Notes under the pieces: generated by a model
What the model saw: the letters and a program-made list of their open reading frames with translations, nothing else
What the model was told of the DNA's origin: nothing
The model's database searches: none
Position numbers and translations under genes: made by a program
Part shown: positions 43,420 to 51,796 of the stretch, one piece after another
Numbering within the stretch: the stretch's first letter is position 1
How the letters are laid out: each line of letters begins with the position of its first letter
Origin: Pararhizobium sp.
Lineage (GTDB): Bacteria; Pseudomonadota; Alphaproteobacteria; Rhizobiales; Rhizobiaceae
NCBI GenBank assembly: GCA_030655075.1
Contig: JAURWE010000024.1
Span: 1 to 64,000 of the forward strand
DNA length: 64,000 bases
Direction: 5' to 3'

Positions 43420-44358
43420 ATGAGCCAGAAAAACCAAATGAATGCCGGGACTTGGGCCATGCTGTGCCTGCTCGGGCTGATCTGGGGCGGTTCGTTTTTC
43501 TTTGCCCGCATCGCCGTCGTCCATGTGCCGCCCTTCACGCTGGTGCTCTGCCGCGTGGCGCTGGCGGCACTGGCCCTGCACATCTACCTGGCCGGCCGCC
43601 ACGGGCTCTATCCGGCACTCGCGGCGCGCTGGCCGGAATTCCTGCTGCTTGGCCTCATCAACAACGCCATACCGCACACGCTGATCTTCTTCGGCCAGAC
43701 CGAAATCGGCGCCGGGCTTGCCGCCATCCTCAACGCCACCACGCCGATCTGGACCGTCATCATCGCCAATGCGCTGACCAGCGACGAGAAGCTCTCCGTC
43801 TCCAAAATTGCCGGCTGTCTGCTGGGCTTGGCCGGCACCATCGTGCTCATCGGTCCAAGCGCCTTCCCCGGTCCGTTGGCCGGATCTGCCTCGCTCAACA
43901 CCGTGCCGCTCTGGGCACTGCTGCTACCGGTTCTGGCGGCCGTCTCCTATGGCTTTGCCGCGACCTACGGAAAACGCTTCAAGGGGCTGGCGGCCGAGGT
44001 CACCACCACCGGGCAACTGACCGCTTCGAGCGTGCTGATGCTGCCGGTGGTCTTGCTCATGGACAAACCCTGGACCTTGCCCATGCCGCCGATTGGCGTT
44101 CTCGCTGCCATCGCTGCCCTGGCGCTCGTCTCCACCGCCTTTGCCTACATCCTGTTCTTCCGGATCATGACCAAGGCCGGAGCAACGAATGTCTCGCTGG
44201 TAACGCTGCTTGTGCCGCCGAGCGCCATCCTGCTGGGCGTCCTGTTCCTGGGCGAGCGGCTGGAAGCAGCCGACATGGCAGGCATGGCGCTGATCGCCGC
44301 CGGGCTTCTGGTGCTGGATGGCCGCCTCGTCGGCCGCGTCTTGAAACGGCACAGCTAG
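43420..44358 (+). CDS. EamA/DMT-family transporter
   Basis: This 312-residue protein starts MSQKNQMNAGTWAM; GAAGGAAG lies 6 nt upstream, which decides against an ATG 18 bp earlier. Ten hydrophobic segments form two EamA repeats, with family phrases LLGLIWGGSFFFARIAV and LINNAIPHTLIFFGQTEIGA. It is probably a metabolite or amino-acid exporter of unknown substrate. It differs clearly from the DMT protein at 30359. Confidence 0.88.
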   Translation: MSQKNQMNAGTWAMLCLLGLIWGGSFFFARIAVVHVPPFTLVLCRVALAALALHIYLAGRHGLYPALAARWPEFLLLGLINNAIPHTLIFFGQTEIGAGLAAILNATTPIWTVIIANALTSDEKLSVSKIAGCLLGLAGTIVLIGPSAFPGPLAGSASLNTVPLWALLLPVLAAVSYGFAATYGKRFKGLAAEVTTTGQLTASSVLMLPVVLLMDKPWTLPMPPIGVLAAIAALALVSTAFAYILFFRIMTKAGATNVSLVTLLVPPSAILLGVLFLGERLEAADMAGMALIAAGLLVLDGRLVGRVLKRHS

Positions 44359-44625
44359 AAACCGGGGCTTTCCGGAAAAACCATGCATTACAAGGCTGTG
44401 ACGGAACGTCTTAATTCCGATCACGCTTGATGACGGAATATTACGTTAACCAAATGTTCTGGATTGTGAAGAAATTGCGGCAAAATAATTACCCCTAATC
44501 AATCAGCATCTTAGCCCTGTGAATAAGCTGAATCTGGCCGGAAATGCCGCGCTGCAGCATAATATGCCCTTTCACGAAACCGCCTTTGCCACTATGTTTT
44601 AACGGTCAACGCAAGGAGGACAGAC
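44359..44625. other. AT-richer leader upstream of small membrane-protein gene
   Basis: No gene was recognised in these 267 bp. A TTAACCAA (44456-44463), a 7/8 match to the CtrA 8-mer, and AT-rich segments suggest promoter function for the small gene at 44626. The first part is simply the 3' region of the DMT gene. Confidence 0.4.
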
Positions 44626-44703
44626 ATGGGACTTACGAATTCTTTCAACGTCCTTATGATCAGTGCAGCGTTTGTATTCGTCGCAACCATGCTTTTCATC
44701 TGA
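44626..44703 (+). CDS. 25-residue single-pass membrane peptide
   Basis: An exceptionally good ribosome-binding site, AAGGAGG (44613-44619), lies 6 nt before an ATG that opens a 25-codon frame ending in TGA. The product begins MGLTNSFNV and continues as one hydrophobic helix (VLMISAAFVFVATMLFI) to its last residue. An intrinsic terminator at 44817-44846 closes the transcript, so this is a complete small gene unit. I know of no function. Similar tiny hydrophobic proteins in bacteria often bind and tune larger membrane proteins, but that is only inference. Confidence 0.7.
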   Translation: MGLTNSFNVLMISAAFVFVATMLFI

Positions 44704-44816
44704 CAAGAGGTGCTTCGAATTCGTCCATTTCGGTTGCAAGGACTAAAACACCGTCAACACCATTCCCAGCGATCCCTTCATTGAGACAACAGTGACCGAT
44801 CGTCGCAAACAGGAAA

Positions 44817-44846
44817 GCCCATGAAACCGCGTTTCATGGGCTTTTT
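44817..44846 (+). terminator. Intrinsic terminator after the small membrane gene
   Basis: GCCCATGAAAC/GTTTCATGGGC is a perfect 11-bp stem with a 3-nt loop followed by TTTTT on the plus strand. It lies about 115 bp after the 25-codon gene. On the minus strand it is close to the metF stop and could serve metF as well. Confidence 0.9.
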
Positions 44847-44866
44847 GTTGTTATCAGCGTGACTGT

Positions 44867-45778
44867 TCAGGCGGCAGCACCGGCCGCCATAGGCCTGGCG
44901 CGGGAAAATCCGACCATGTCGCACACGGCAGTCACCAGCGGTGAGCGGTTCATCGTGTAGAAGTGGAAGTCGCGAATGCCGCGCCGCGCCAGATCGACCA
45001 CCTGCTCGGCCGCCACATGCGCCGCTTCCACGGCCCGCTCTTTCGGCTGATCGTCGAGATGGCCGAGCCGGGCAATGATAGCCTCGGGAATGCGCGCGCC
45101 GCAGAGGCCGGCAAACTTGCTCACCTGCGCCAGATTGTTGATCGGCAGGATACCGGGCAGGATCGGAATATCGATCCCCGCCGTCCGCACCCGCTCCAAG
45201 TAGCGCTCGAAATCGTCATTGTCGAAGAAGAACTGGGTGATGGCGCGGCTGGCGCCATTGTCGACCTTGCGCTTCAGCATGTCGATATCGGCAGACACGT
45301 CCCGGCTTTCGGGATGTTTTTCCGGGTAGGCAGAGACGGAGATCTCGAAATCGTCGATCGCCTTCAGACCGGCAACCAGCGCAGCCGCATTGTCATAACC
45401 GCCCTCGAACGGCTGGTAGGCAGCCCCGACGCCACCGGCCGGATCGCCGCGCAGCGCCACGAAATGCCGAACGCCACTGGCACGGAACTCCTCGACGATC
45501 TGGTCGACATCCGCTTTGGCCGCGCCGACGCAGGTGAGGTGCGCTGCAGTGTTGGAGAGCCCGGTTTCATGGATCAGCCGCCGGACCGCCTTCAGCGTCG
45601 GCGCCTTGGTCGAGCCTCCGGCCCCATAGGTGACCGTGACGAAATCTGGAGAGAAGACCGAGAGATCCGCCACCGTCTGGAAAAGCTGCGTTTCCATCTC
45701 GTCGGATTTCGGCGGAAAATATTCGAACGAAATTCTCAGGTTGCCGCGCTCGGCCGGATAAAGCGACTGAATGGCCAT
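44867..45778 (-). CDS. metF: Methylenetetrahydrofolate reductase MetF
   Basis: MetF reduces 5,10-methylene-THF to 5-methyl-THF for methionine synthesis, using FAD. The ATG at 45778 (GGGGAGAA upstream) gives 303 residues. Family motifs include SFEYFPPKSDEME near the N-terminus, DFVTVTYGAGGST (catalytic and folate region) and FVALRGDPAGG. ITQFFFDNDDF is the substrate-binding region. It starts 1 bp after the stop codon of the ArsR-methyltransferase regulator and is evidently co-transcribed with it. No SAM riboswitch is apparent upstream. Confidence 0.97.
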   Translation of the reverse strand: MAIQSLYPAERGNLRISFEYFPPKSDEMETQLFQTVADLSVFSPDFVTVTYGAGGSTKAPTLKAVRRLIHETGLSNTAAHLTCVGAAKADVDQIVEEFRASGVRHFVALRGDPAGGVGAAYQPFEGGYDNAAALVAGLKAIDDFEISVSAYPEKHPESRDVSADIDMLKRKVDNGASRAITQFFFDNDDFERYLERVRTAGIDIPILPGILPINNLAQVSKFAGLCGARIPEAIIARLGHLDDQPKERAVEAAHVAAEQVVDLARRGIRDFHFYTMNRSPLVTAVCDMVGFSRARPMAAGAAA

Positions 45779-45779
45779 G

Positions 45780-46805
45780 TCAGTTCTCCCCTGCAAGAGC
45801 AAGTGCGCGATCGCCTTTGCGGCTGCTGCTAATGGGTTCGCGGCGATCCCGGCCGAGCCAGATCGTCACGGTCAGGCGATTGCCGTCCGAAGCGCCAGGC
45901 TCCAGATCGACGGTCTGTTCAAGATCGAGCCCGGATTTCTTCAGCCAATCGGACATCATCTGTTGCGAGAATCCAAGACGCAGATGCGCATGTTCCTCCC
46001 GCAGATAATCGAGCCCGTGTGGCGCCAGATCGATGATGACCAGCCGGCCGCCGGGGCGCAGCATGCGTGCCGCCTCGCTGATCGCTGCTTCCGGCTGCTC
46101 AAGGAAGTGCAGCACCTGGTGGATGATGACGAGATCGAACTCTTCGCGCTCGAGCGGCAGATTGAAAATATCGCCGTGGCGGATGGAGGCCTTGGTGATG
46201 CCCGATTTTTCCAGATTGGCCCGCGCCACCGCCAGCATGTCGCGGCTGGCATCCACCCCGACGCCGCGCCGGTAGACACCCTCGAACAGCTGGAGGATGC
46301 GCCCAGTGCCGGTTCCGAGATCGAGCAGGGAATCGACAGGTCTGTCGCCTACCAGCCGCTTGAGGGCAGCCTCGACTTCAGCATCGCTGACATGCAGGCG
46401 GCGAAGCTCATCCCATTCGGCAGCATTGCGGCTGAAATAGGCCTGCGCCCGCTCGGACCGGGCAAGCTTGAGGGCCGAAAGCCGCTCGCTGTCGCGGGCC
46501 AGCACGGCATCGCCCATGGCAGCCGACGCCAGCAGCTGGCGCACGACGTCAACCTCGGCGCCGTCCTGCTTCAGCCGGAAATAGGCCCAGGCGCCTTCCT
46601 GATAGCGGTCGATCAATGCCGCTTCGCCGAGAAGCTTCAGGTGGCGGGAAATACGCGGTTGGGATTGGCCGAGAATTTCTGTAAGATCGGTCACGGTCAG
46701 GTCGCCATTGGCCAGTAGAGCCAGCAGACGCATGCGCGTCGGCTCCCCGGCCGCCTTCAAGACCTCCACCAAATCGTCCAGCCCGAGCTTCCGCGAATCT
46801 GCCAT
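45780..46805 (-). CDS. ArsR-type regulator fused to SAM-dependent methyltransferase
   Basis: This 341-residue protein has an N-terminal winged-helix ArsR domain (about 10-95: LADLVEVLKA-like start, MRLLALLANGDLTVTDLTEI, QSQPRISRHLKLL). A class I methyltransferase domain (about 150-310) follows, with the SAM motif LLDLGTGTGRILQLF. The fusion precedes metF in many alphaproteobacteria and is thought to sense SAM or SAH status; that part is inference. It has no obvious metal-binding cysteine pair. A perfect inverted repeat 15 bp upstream of its start suggests autoregulation of the regulator-metF operon. Confidence 0.85.
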   Translation of the reverse strand: MADSRKLGLDDLVEVLKAAGEPTRMRLLALLANGDLTVTDLTEILGQSQPRISRHLKLLGEAALIDRYQEGAWAYFRLKQDGAEVDVVRQLLASAAMGDAVLARDSERLSALKLARSERAQAYFSRNAAEWDELRRLHVSDAEVEAALKRLVGDRPVDSLLDLGTGTGRILQLFEGVYRRGVGVDASRDMLAVARANLEKSGITKASIRHGDIFNLPLEREEFDLVIIHQVLHFLEQPEAAISEAARMLRPGGRLVIIDLAPHGLDYLREEHAHLRLGFSQQMMSDWLKKSGLDLEQTVDLEPGASDGNRLTVTIWLGRDRREPISSSRKGDRALALAGEN

Positions 46806-46819
46806 CTCAACCCCATCAA

Positions 46820-46841
46820 CACATAAAGATATGTTTATGTG
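46820..46841 (-). promoter_or_regulatory. Palindromic operator of the regulator-metF operon
   Basis: CACATAAA-GATATG-TTTATGTG has 8-bp perfect inverted arms around an ATAT core, a size and layout typical of ArsR-family operators. It resembles sites predicted for SAH-responsive ArsR regulators of methionine-cycle genes. It lies 15 bp upstream of the regulator start codon. Confidence 0.65.
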
Positions 46842-46930
46842 ATTTTGAGGACCCTTGCAAGTGGGAATGTTCCGGGAGCAGCATGGACGATCTCAAAAGC
46901 GGCGTTTTCCGCTTGCTGAGGCCCTCGTCA

Positions 46931-46953
46931 CAACAAAGGCCCCTTTCGGGGCC
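46931..46953 (-). terminator. Terminator after ettA
   Basis: On the minus strand GGCCCC-GAAA-GGGGCC is a 6-bp GC stem with a GAAA tetraloop followed by TTTGTTG, 25 bp past the ettA stop codon. Confidence 0.7.
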
Positions 46954-46977
46954 CTTGCAATCGTCTGAACGAAAAGA

Positions 46978-48627
46978 TCAGCGCGTCAGGCGCTTGTAGC
47001 TGACGCGGCTCGGATTGACCGATTCCGGGCCGAGGCGGCGGATCTTGTCCTTTTCGTAGTCTTCAAAGTTGCCTTCGAACCATTCTACGTGGCTGTCGCC
47101 TTCGAAGGCCAGGATATGGGTGGCCAGCCGGTCGAGGAACATGCGATCGTGGGAAATGATGACGGCGCAGCCGGCAAAGTTTTCGAGCGCGATTTCGAGC
47201 GCCGCCAGCGTTTCGGTGTCGAGGTCGTTGGTCGGTTCGTCGAGCAGCAGCACGTTGCCGCCGGCCTTCAGCATTTTTGCCAGGTGCACGCGGTTGCGCT
47301 GACCGCCGGAGAGATTGCCGACCTTCTGCTGCTGGTCGCCGCCCTTGAAGTTGAAGGCGCCGCAATAGGCACGCGAGTTCATGTCGAACTTGCCGAGCTT
47401 GATGACTTCGGCGCCGCCGGAGATTTCCTCCCAGACGGTCTTGCCGGCATCGAGCGCGTCGCGGCTCTGGTCGACATAACCCAGATGCACGCTGTCGCCG
47501 ATGCGGAACGAGCCGCTGTCGGGCGTTTCCTGGCCGGTGATCATGCGGAACAGCGTCGTCTTGCCGGCGCCGTTCGGGCCGATGACACCGATGATGCCGC
47601 CCGGCGGCAGTTTCAGCGTCAGGCCGTCGATCAGCAGCCGGTCGCCGTAACCTTTGCTGACATTGTCCATTTCGATGACCACCTGGCCGAGGCGCTCGCC
47701 GACCGGAATGATGATCTGCGCGTCGCCGGGACGCATCTTGTCGGCGGCTTCCACCAGCTCGTCATAGGCCTTGATGCGGGCCTTGGACTTCGACTGGCGG
47801 GCCTTCGGGCTGGAAGCGATCCACTCCTGCTCGCGGCTGATCGCCTTCTGGCGCGACGCGTCCTCACGGTTTTCCTGCTTCATGCGCTTGGCCTTGGCGA
47901 GGAGATAGGCCGAGTAGTTGCCCTCGTAAGGAATGCCGCGACCGCGGTCGAGCTCAAGAATCCAGCCGGTGACATTGTCGAGGAAGTAGCGATCGTGGGT
48001 GATCATCATCACGGCGCCCGGATACTGGCGCAGATGGTTTTCCAGCCAGCCGATGGTCTCGGCGTCCAGATGGTTGGTCGGCTCGTCGAGGAGCAGGAGG
48101 TCGGGCTTCGACAAAAGCAGCTTGCACAGCGCCAGGCGGCGGCGCTCACCGCCCGAAAGGCTGGTGACGTCGGCATCGCCGGGCGGGCAGCGCAGCGCGT
48201 CCATGGCCATCTCGACCTGGCTCTCCAGATCCCACAGGTTCTGGCCGTCGATGATGTCCTGGAGCTTGGCGCCCTCGTCCGCCGTCTCGTCGGAATAGTT
48301 CATCATCAGTTCGTTGTAGCGCTCGAGGATCGCCGTCTTGTCCGCAACGCCTTCCATGACGTTTTCCCAGGCGGTCTTGGTCGGGTCGAGATGCGGCTCC
48401 TGCTCCAGGTAGCCGACGGTCGCGCCCTCGGCCAGCCAGGCTTCGCCGGTATATTCCTTGTCGAGCCCGGCCATGATGCGCAGAACGGTGGATTTACCGG
48501 CGCCGTTCGGGCCGAGAATACCAATCTTGGCGTCCGGATAGAAGGAGATATGAACGTTCTCAAGAACCTTCTTCGCACCGTAGGACTTGTTGAGCCCGGT
48601 CATGTGGTAGATGAACTGACGTGCCAT
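46978..48627 (-). CDS. ettA: Energy-dependent translational throttle protein EttA (ABC-F)
   Basis: EttA is a soluble twin-ABC ATPase that binds the ribosomal E site and gates the first elongation steps by energy state. The start at 48627 (MARQFIYHMTGLNKSYG) gives 549 residues; six codons upstream are not conserved-looking. Two ABC cassettes carry Walker A GPNGAGKST and GPNGAGKTT, signatures LSGGERRRLALCKLL and LSGGQRNRVHLAKML, and an inter-domain linker with YLLAKAKRMKQENRED and the arm region. The high similarity to the YjjK/EttA type rather than Uup is inferred from these motifs. Confidence 0.94.
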   Translation of the reverse strand: MARQFIYHMTGLNKSYGAKKVLENVHISFYPDAKIGILGPNGAGKSTVLRIMAGLDKEYTGEAWLAEGATVGYLEQEPHLDPTKTAWENVMEGVADKTAILERYNELMMNYSDETADEGAKLQDIIDGQNLWDLESQVEMAMDALRCPPGDADVTSLSGGERRRLALCKLLLSKPDLLLLDEPTNHLDAETIGWLENHLRQYPGAVMMITHDRYFLDNVTGWILELDRGRGIPYEGNYSAYLLAKAKRMKQENREDASRQKAISREQEWIASSPKARQSKSKARIKAYDELVEAADKMRPGDAQIIIPVGERLGQVVIEMDNVSKGYGDRLLIDGLTLKLPPGGIIGVIGPNGAGKTTLFRMITGQETPDSGSFRIGDSVHLGYVDQSRDALDAGKTVWEEISGGAEVIKLGKFDMNSRAYCGAFNFKGGDQQQKVGNLSGGQRNRVHLAKMLKAGGNVLLLDEPTNDLDTETLAALEIALENFAGCAVIISHDRMFLDRLATHILAFEGDSHVEWFEGNFEDYEKDKIRRLGPESVNPSRVSYKRLTR

Positions 48628-48847
48628 GTCGTGTCTGCTCCGCAAAGCGCGAGCCCGCTCCCGGGTGGCGATCCCGGCGCAGGGTTTCCGCGCAGATTAA
48701 AATGTGCCGGATCGCGGCAGGCTGCGCCGCAAGGCGAGCGTACACAACCGCGAAAGCTGTTTTCGCCCGCTATGTAGGCGAATTATCCGCCCAGAGCAAT
48801 GTCGAAAGCCGCCTGCCCGCAAATCCGGGCGGCGGAAAACCGTGGCC

Positions 48848-50644
48848 TCAGCGCAGGGCCGAATGGTCGATCCGGAAAATCCGGAACCGGCTGTCGGACC
48901 CACCCGCAACCGGCACGAAGCCGGGCCAGGCGACATCCTTGGCCAGCGCCGCATAAAGCGGCGCCTCCGAACCGGTGACCTCAAGCGGCATGTGGCAGAC
49001 GGCGAGATAATCGAACGGCGCCAGAGCCTCGCGCCGTTCGGCCGGATCGGCGGTGGTGAAAGCGATGAAACTGCGCCGTATGCCGGGCGATGCCCGGTGA
49101 AAGGGTACGGCACCGACCGTCAGGCCGGGGCTGCCGAAATTCAGGATGTTGAGCGACATGCCGAGCGGCGACAGTATCCGCCCCGGCGGCAGACTTGCAA
49201 GAACGGAAAAATCCTCGCCGTCGCAGGAATCGATCGACATCAAAAACACCGCATCGAACGTCTGCTCCTTATGCGGCAGCACGGCATAGATGACCGCGAT
49301 GCAAGCGGCGGCGACGGCGACAGGTGCGGCCAGCAGCGCGGTGGTATAGCGCCGGCTTTTCGTCTGTTGCAGATGCTCGAATCGGGCCAAAACAACCGGT
49401 ATGAACAGGGGCACGAAGGCCGTGGGAAAGCGGATGTAGCGGATGAGCAGGATCGAGAGCACGAGCGAGGAAACCGCGACGGCATAGACGATGAGTGCGC
49501 CGGCCCTGTCACTGCGCAAATCTTCGCGCCCAGGCCGTGCGAAGATTGCGATGACCGTTAACAAGCAGAAAAGGCCCAGCATCGTCATGCCCGTCGCTCC
49601 GTCATGACGAAAGTACAGGATATTGTTTTCCTGCATGATCCGATTGAACCAGAACGCTTTCGAAACTGGGTCGATCATCTGGTAGGGGCCGCCGGCACAT
49701 TCCGGGAACAATGCGATCAGGAGCATCGTCATGCTCGCGGATGGAACCAGAAGCCATAGGGCGCGTCGGACGATGGTGGTCTGATCGTTGGAGAACCAGC
49801 TTACGGCAGCAAGCACGATGCCGAAACCGCACAGCGCCGCGATATAGGGCGCTGAATAGGCGTCGCAGGCCGTGGCCATAATCGCCTGTGGGCCGATGAA
49901 GACGAGGCCTGATACAAGGGCTGTCACGAGCATGCTGGCACCGGAAGCACGGACAAATATGCGGCCGCCCGGTAGACCGAGGACAAAGGCCAGACCCAAA
50001 CCGGCAAAAGCAACGGCGACGAACGGTAGGCATTCGAGACCGACGGTGATCGACAGGGCGGCGGCGGCACCGGCCATCAGCCCGCCACGCGCATTCCAGC
50101 GCACGAGCCCGGCAGCAAGCATCATCATCAACACGATCTGAACATTGTGATGGTCGATCCGGCCAGGTGAAAACTCGCCAGCGCTCAGGGCCATAACGAG
50201 CACGGCCACCAGAACGCCAATCGGCCGCAACGGACGGTCATGCCCATTAAGATGCACCATCGTCGAAAAGGCCAGCCCGGCAAACAAACCCAGCATTGCA
50301 GGCGGCCATACCCAAGTGGCGAGACGCAAGGCAAGTTCCGGCTCTAAAAATAGGCGAAACAAATAGGTCAGAAGTACGTAGGGCAGATCGACCAACCGAG
50401 ACCATGGCGAGAAATAAATCTCAGGCATGCTGATGGCCGGAAGCCTCAGATCGAACCAGTTTCCCGAGGCCAGGAACTGCCGAATCTGCAGAAGACGCAT
50501 CTCGTCATCGACATCCTTAAGGAAAATAATCCCATCAACAAGGTCCGCAGCAATGATCAGATAGAGGAGTGCAAGGAAACCAAGCAGCAGCTTAAAACGC
50601 GGCGAGAAAACTGCATTCTGCAGAGCGGTGGTGTCGGACGGCAA
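48848..50644 (-). CDS. Large polytopic membrane protein, possible GT-C glycosyltransferase
   Basis: The product is 598 residues with about eleven to thirteen membrane segments. After the first one (LLGFLALLYLIIAADLVDG) comes an acidic loop, LKDVDDEMRLLQIRQFL, and later SPGRIDHHNVQIVLM. An acidic first periplasmic loop and a D-H-H segment are features shared with lipid-linked-sugar glycosyltransferases of the GT-C fold (STT3, ArnT types). The soluble C-terminal part (about 465-598) has a CDGEDFSVLASLPPG segment. I do not recognise the exact family. It probably acts on an envelope or surface polysaccharide. It lies between ettA and an RNase T2 gene. Confidence 0.6.
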   Translation of the reverse strand: MPSDTTALQNAVFSPRFKLLLGFLALLYLIIAADLVDGIIFLKDVDDEMRLLQIRQFLASGNWFDLRLPAISMPEIYFSPWSRLVDLPYVLLTYLFRLFLEPELALRLATWVWPPAMLGLFAGLAFSTMVHLNGHDRPLRPIGVLVAVLVMALSAGEFSPGRIDHHNVQIVLMMMLAAGLVRWNARGGLMAGAAAALSITVGLECLPFVAVAFAGLGLAFVLGLPGGRIFVRASGASMLVTALVSGLVFIGPQAIMATACDAYSAPYIAALCGFGIVLAAVSWFSNDQTTIVRRALWLLVPSASMTMLLIALFPECAGGPYQMIDPVSKAFWFNRIMQENNILYFRHDGATGMTMLGLFCLLTVIAIFARPGREDLRSDRAGALIVYAVAVSSLVLSILLIRYIRFPTAFVPLFIPVVLARFEHLQQTKSRRYTTALLAAPVAVAAACIAVIYAVLPHKEQTFDAVFLMSIDSCDGEDFSVLASLPPGRILSPLGMSLNILNFGSPGLTVGAVPFHRASPGIRRSFIAFTTADPAERREALAPFDYLAVCHMPLEVTGSEAPLYAALAKDVAWPGFVPVAGGSDSRFRIFRIDHSALR

Positions 50645-50811
50645 GGTGAACTCCGCAAAAGAGGAAAAAGCCTCACCCGTGTCTTACACCTGTCCGATAA
50701 ATATTCGGTTTCCTGCACGTCAGCACGCGCGGCCAGCCCTACCGGCCGCAGGACACTCTGGATTGTCGTGTCGCCATCGATCGCAAGAGCCCGACGGCAG
50801 GCATCGCCCCC

Positions 50812-51579
50812 CTACTGCACCCCCGCCGCATCGACCACACCTTCCGTGCAGTTGAACTTCGTCGTGCCCGCAGCAAGAATGAGCTTCTGCATGTTGGTGC
50901 CGTCGGCAGCCTCAGCCAGCCCGTTGGACAGGCCGATGGTGAGGCCGGTGATGATGCGGCGGTCGCCGTCCTTCTGGCAGCGCATCCGCACCCGGTCGCC
51001 CGCACCGGTCCCGAAGGCTGTGTCGAACGCCTGGCGCACCTGCGTCTCTGAAATGGACTTGCCGAGATTGGCTGCAAACAGCGCCTGCACCGGGGAAGCA
51101 TTCACCCGGTCGAGCAGCGACATCGACAATGTGAAATATTGCTCGGCCGGCATGCCCAGGCAGGTGCCGCTGCGGACCCACTGATGCCGCTCGAAACCGG
51201 AGGCAACGCCGGGCATGGCGACCTTCAGGCGGGCGGCAGCGTCTGCCGACAGGGCCACCTCCGGCAGATCCGTCCAGTTGCTCTTCTTGTCGCGCGCCTT
51301 CAGCTCGGCCGCCGCGCCGCAATAGCTCTTTTTTATCGCCCACAGCCCGTGCAGGGAGAAATGGCTGGCATCGAAACGATCTGCCGTCTGCTCCCTGCAT
51401 TCCGCTCGAGATGGCCGCGTTTCGCAAAAGGCCGGCTGCCAGCTGATGGCAAACACATAGCGTGTGCCGGTGCTGGCCGACGATGCCGGCTCGTCGCTGT
51501 CTCCAGCCGCATGAACAGCGCCGCTCCCCATCAAGGAAAAAGCGGCGATCGCGGCAAAAATTCGTCGTAGAGTGCTCAT
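50812..51579 (-). CDS. RNase T2 family protein with altered CAS II motif
   Basis: The ATG at 51579 gives 255 residues with a clear signal peptide (MSTLRRIFAAIAAFSLMGSG..HAA), so the protein is periplasmic or secreted. The first catalytic segment CAS I is intact in HFSLHGLW (H77). The second segment, normally HEWxKHGTC, reads HQWVRSGTC (132-140): Glu to Gln, Lys to Arg, and the second catalytic His to Ser. Cysteines for the family disulphides are present. The fold assignment is secure, but hydrolytic activity is doubtful on sequence grounds. Confidence 0.85.
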   Translation of the reverse strand: MSTLRRIFAAIAAFSLMGSGAVHAAGDSDEPASSASTGTRYVFAISWQPAFCETRPSRAECREQTADRFDASHFSLHGLWAIKKSYCGAAAELKARDKKSNWTDLPEVALSADAAARLKVAMPGVASGFERHQWVRSGTCLGMPAEQYFTLSMSLLDRVNASPVQALFAANLGKSISETQVRQAFDTAFGTGAGDRVRMRCQKDGDRRIITGLTIGLSNGLAEAADGTNMQKLILAAGTTKFNCTEGVVDAAGVQ

Positions 51580-51796
51580 CGTCAACATGATCATTTGCCT
51601 TCCCCAGAAAGAACAAAACAAGATCATAAAAAGCCGAAAAGAGGAAAATTACAACCCTGAATCTTCAGTTCTCGCGTTTTTTGATACTCTCACGCGAGGC
51701 CGAACCGGAGCGCGATTGCATTTGCCATTGAAATCAATTTGATAGCTGGCATGCGGCGTCGGTGGGCGAATCTGCGCAGCTGGACGGGAGGCAGGA

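Noticed and set aside
46806..46977. SAM-type riboswitch upstream of the regulator-metF operon
   Set aside because: The leader between the palindrome and the start codon is only 15 nt, too short for a SAM riboswitch, and no such structure was seen. The ArsR operator is sufficient.
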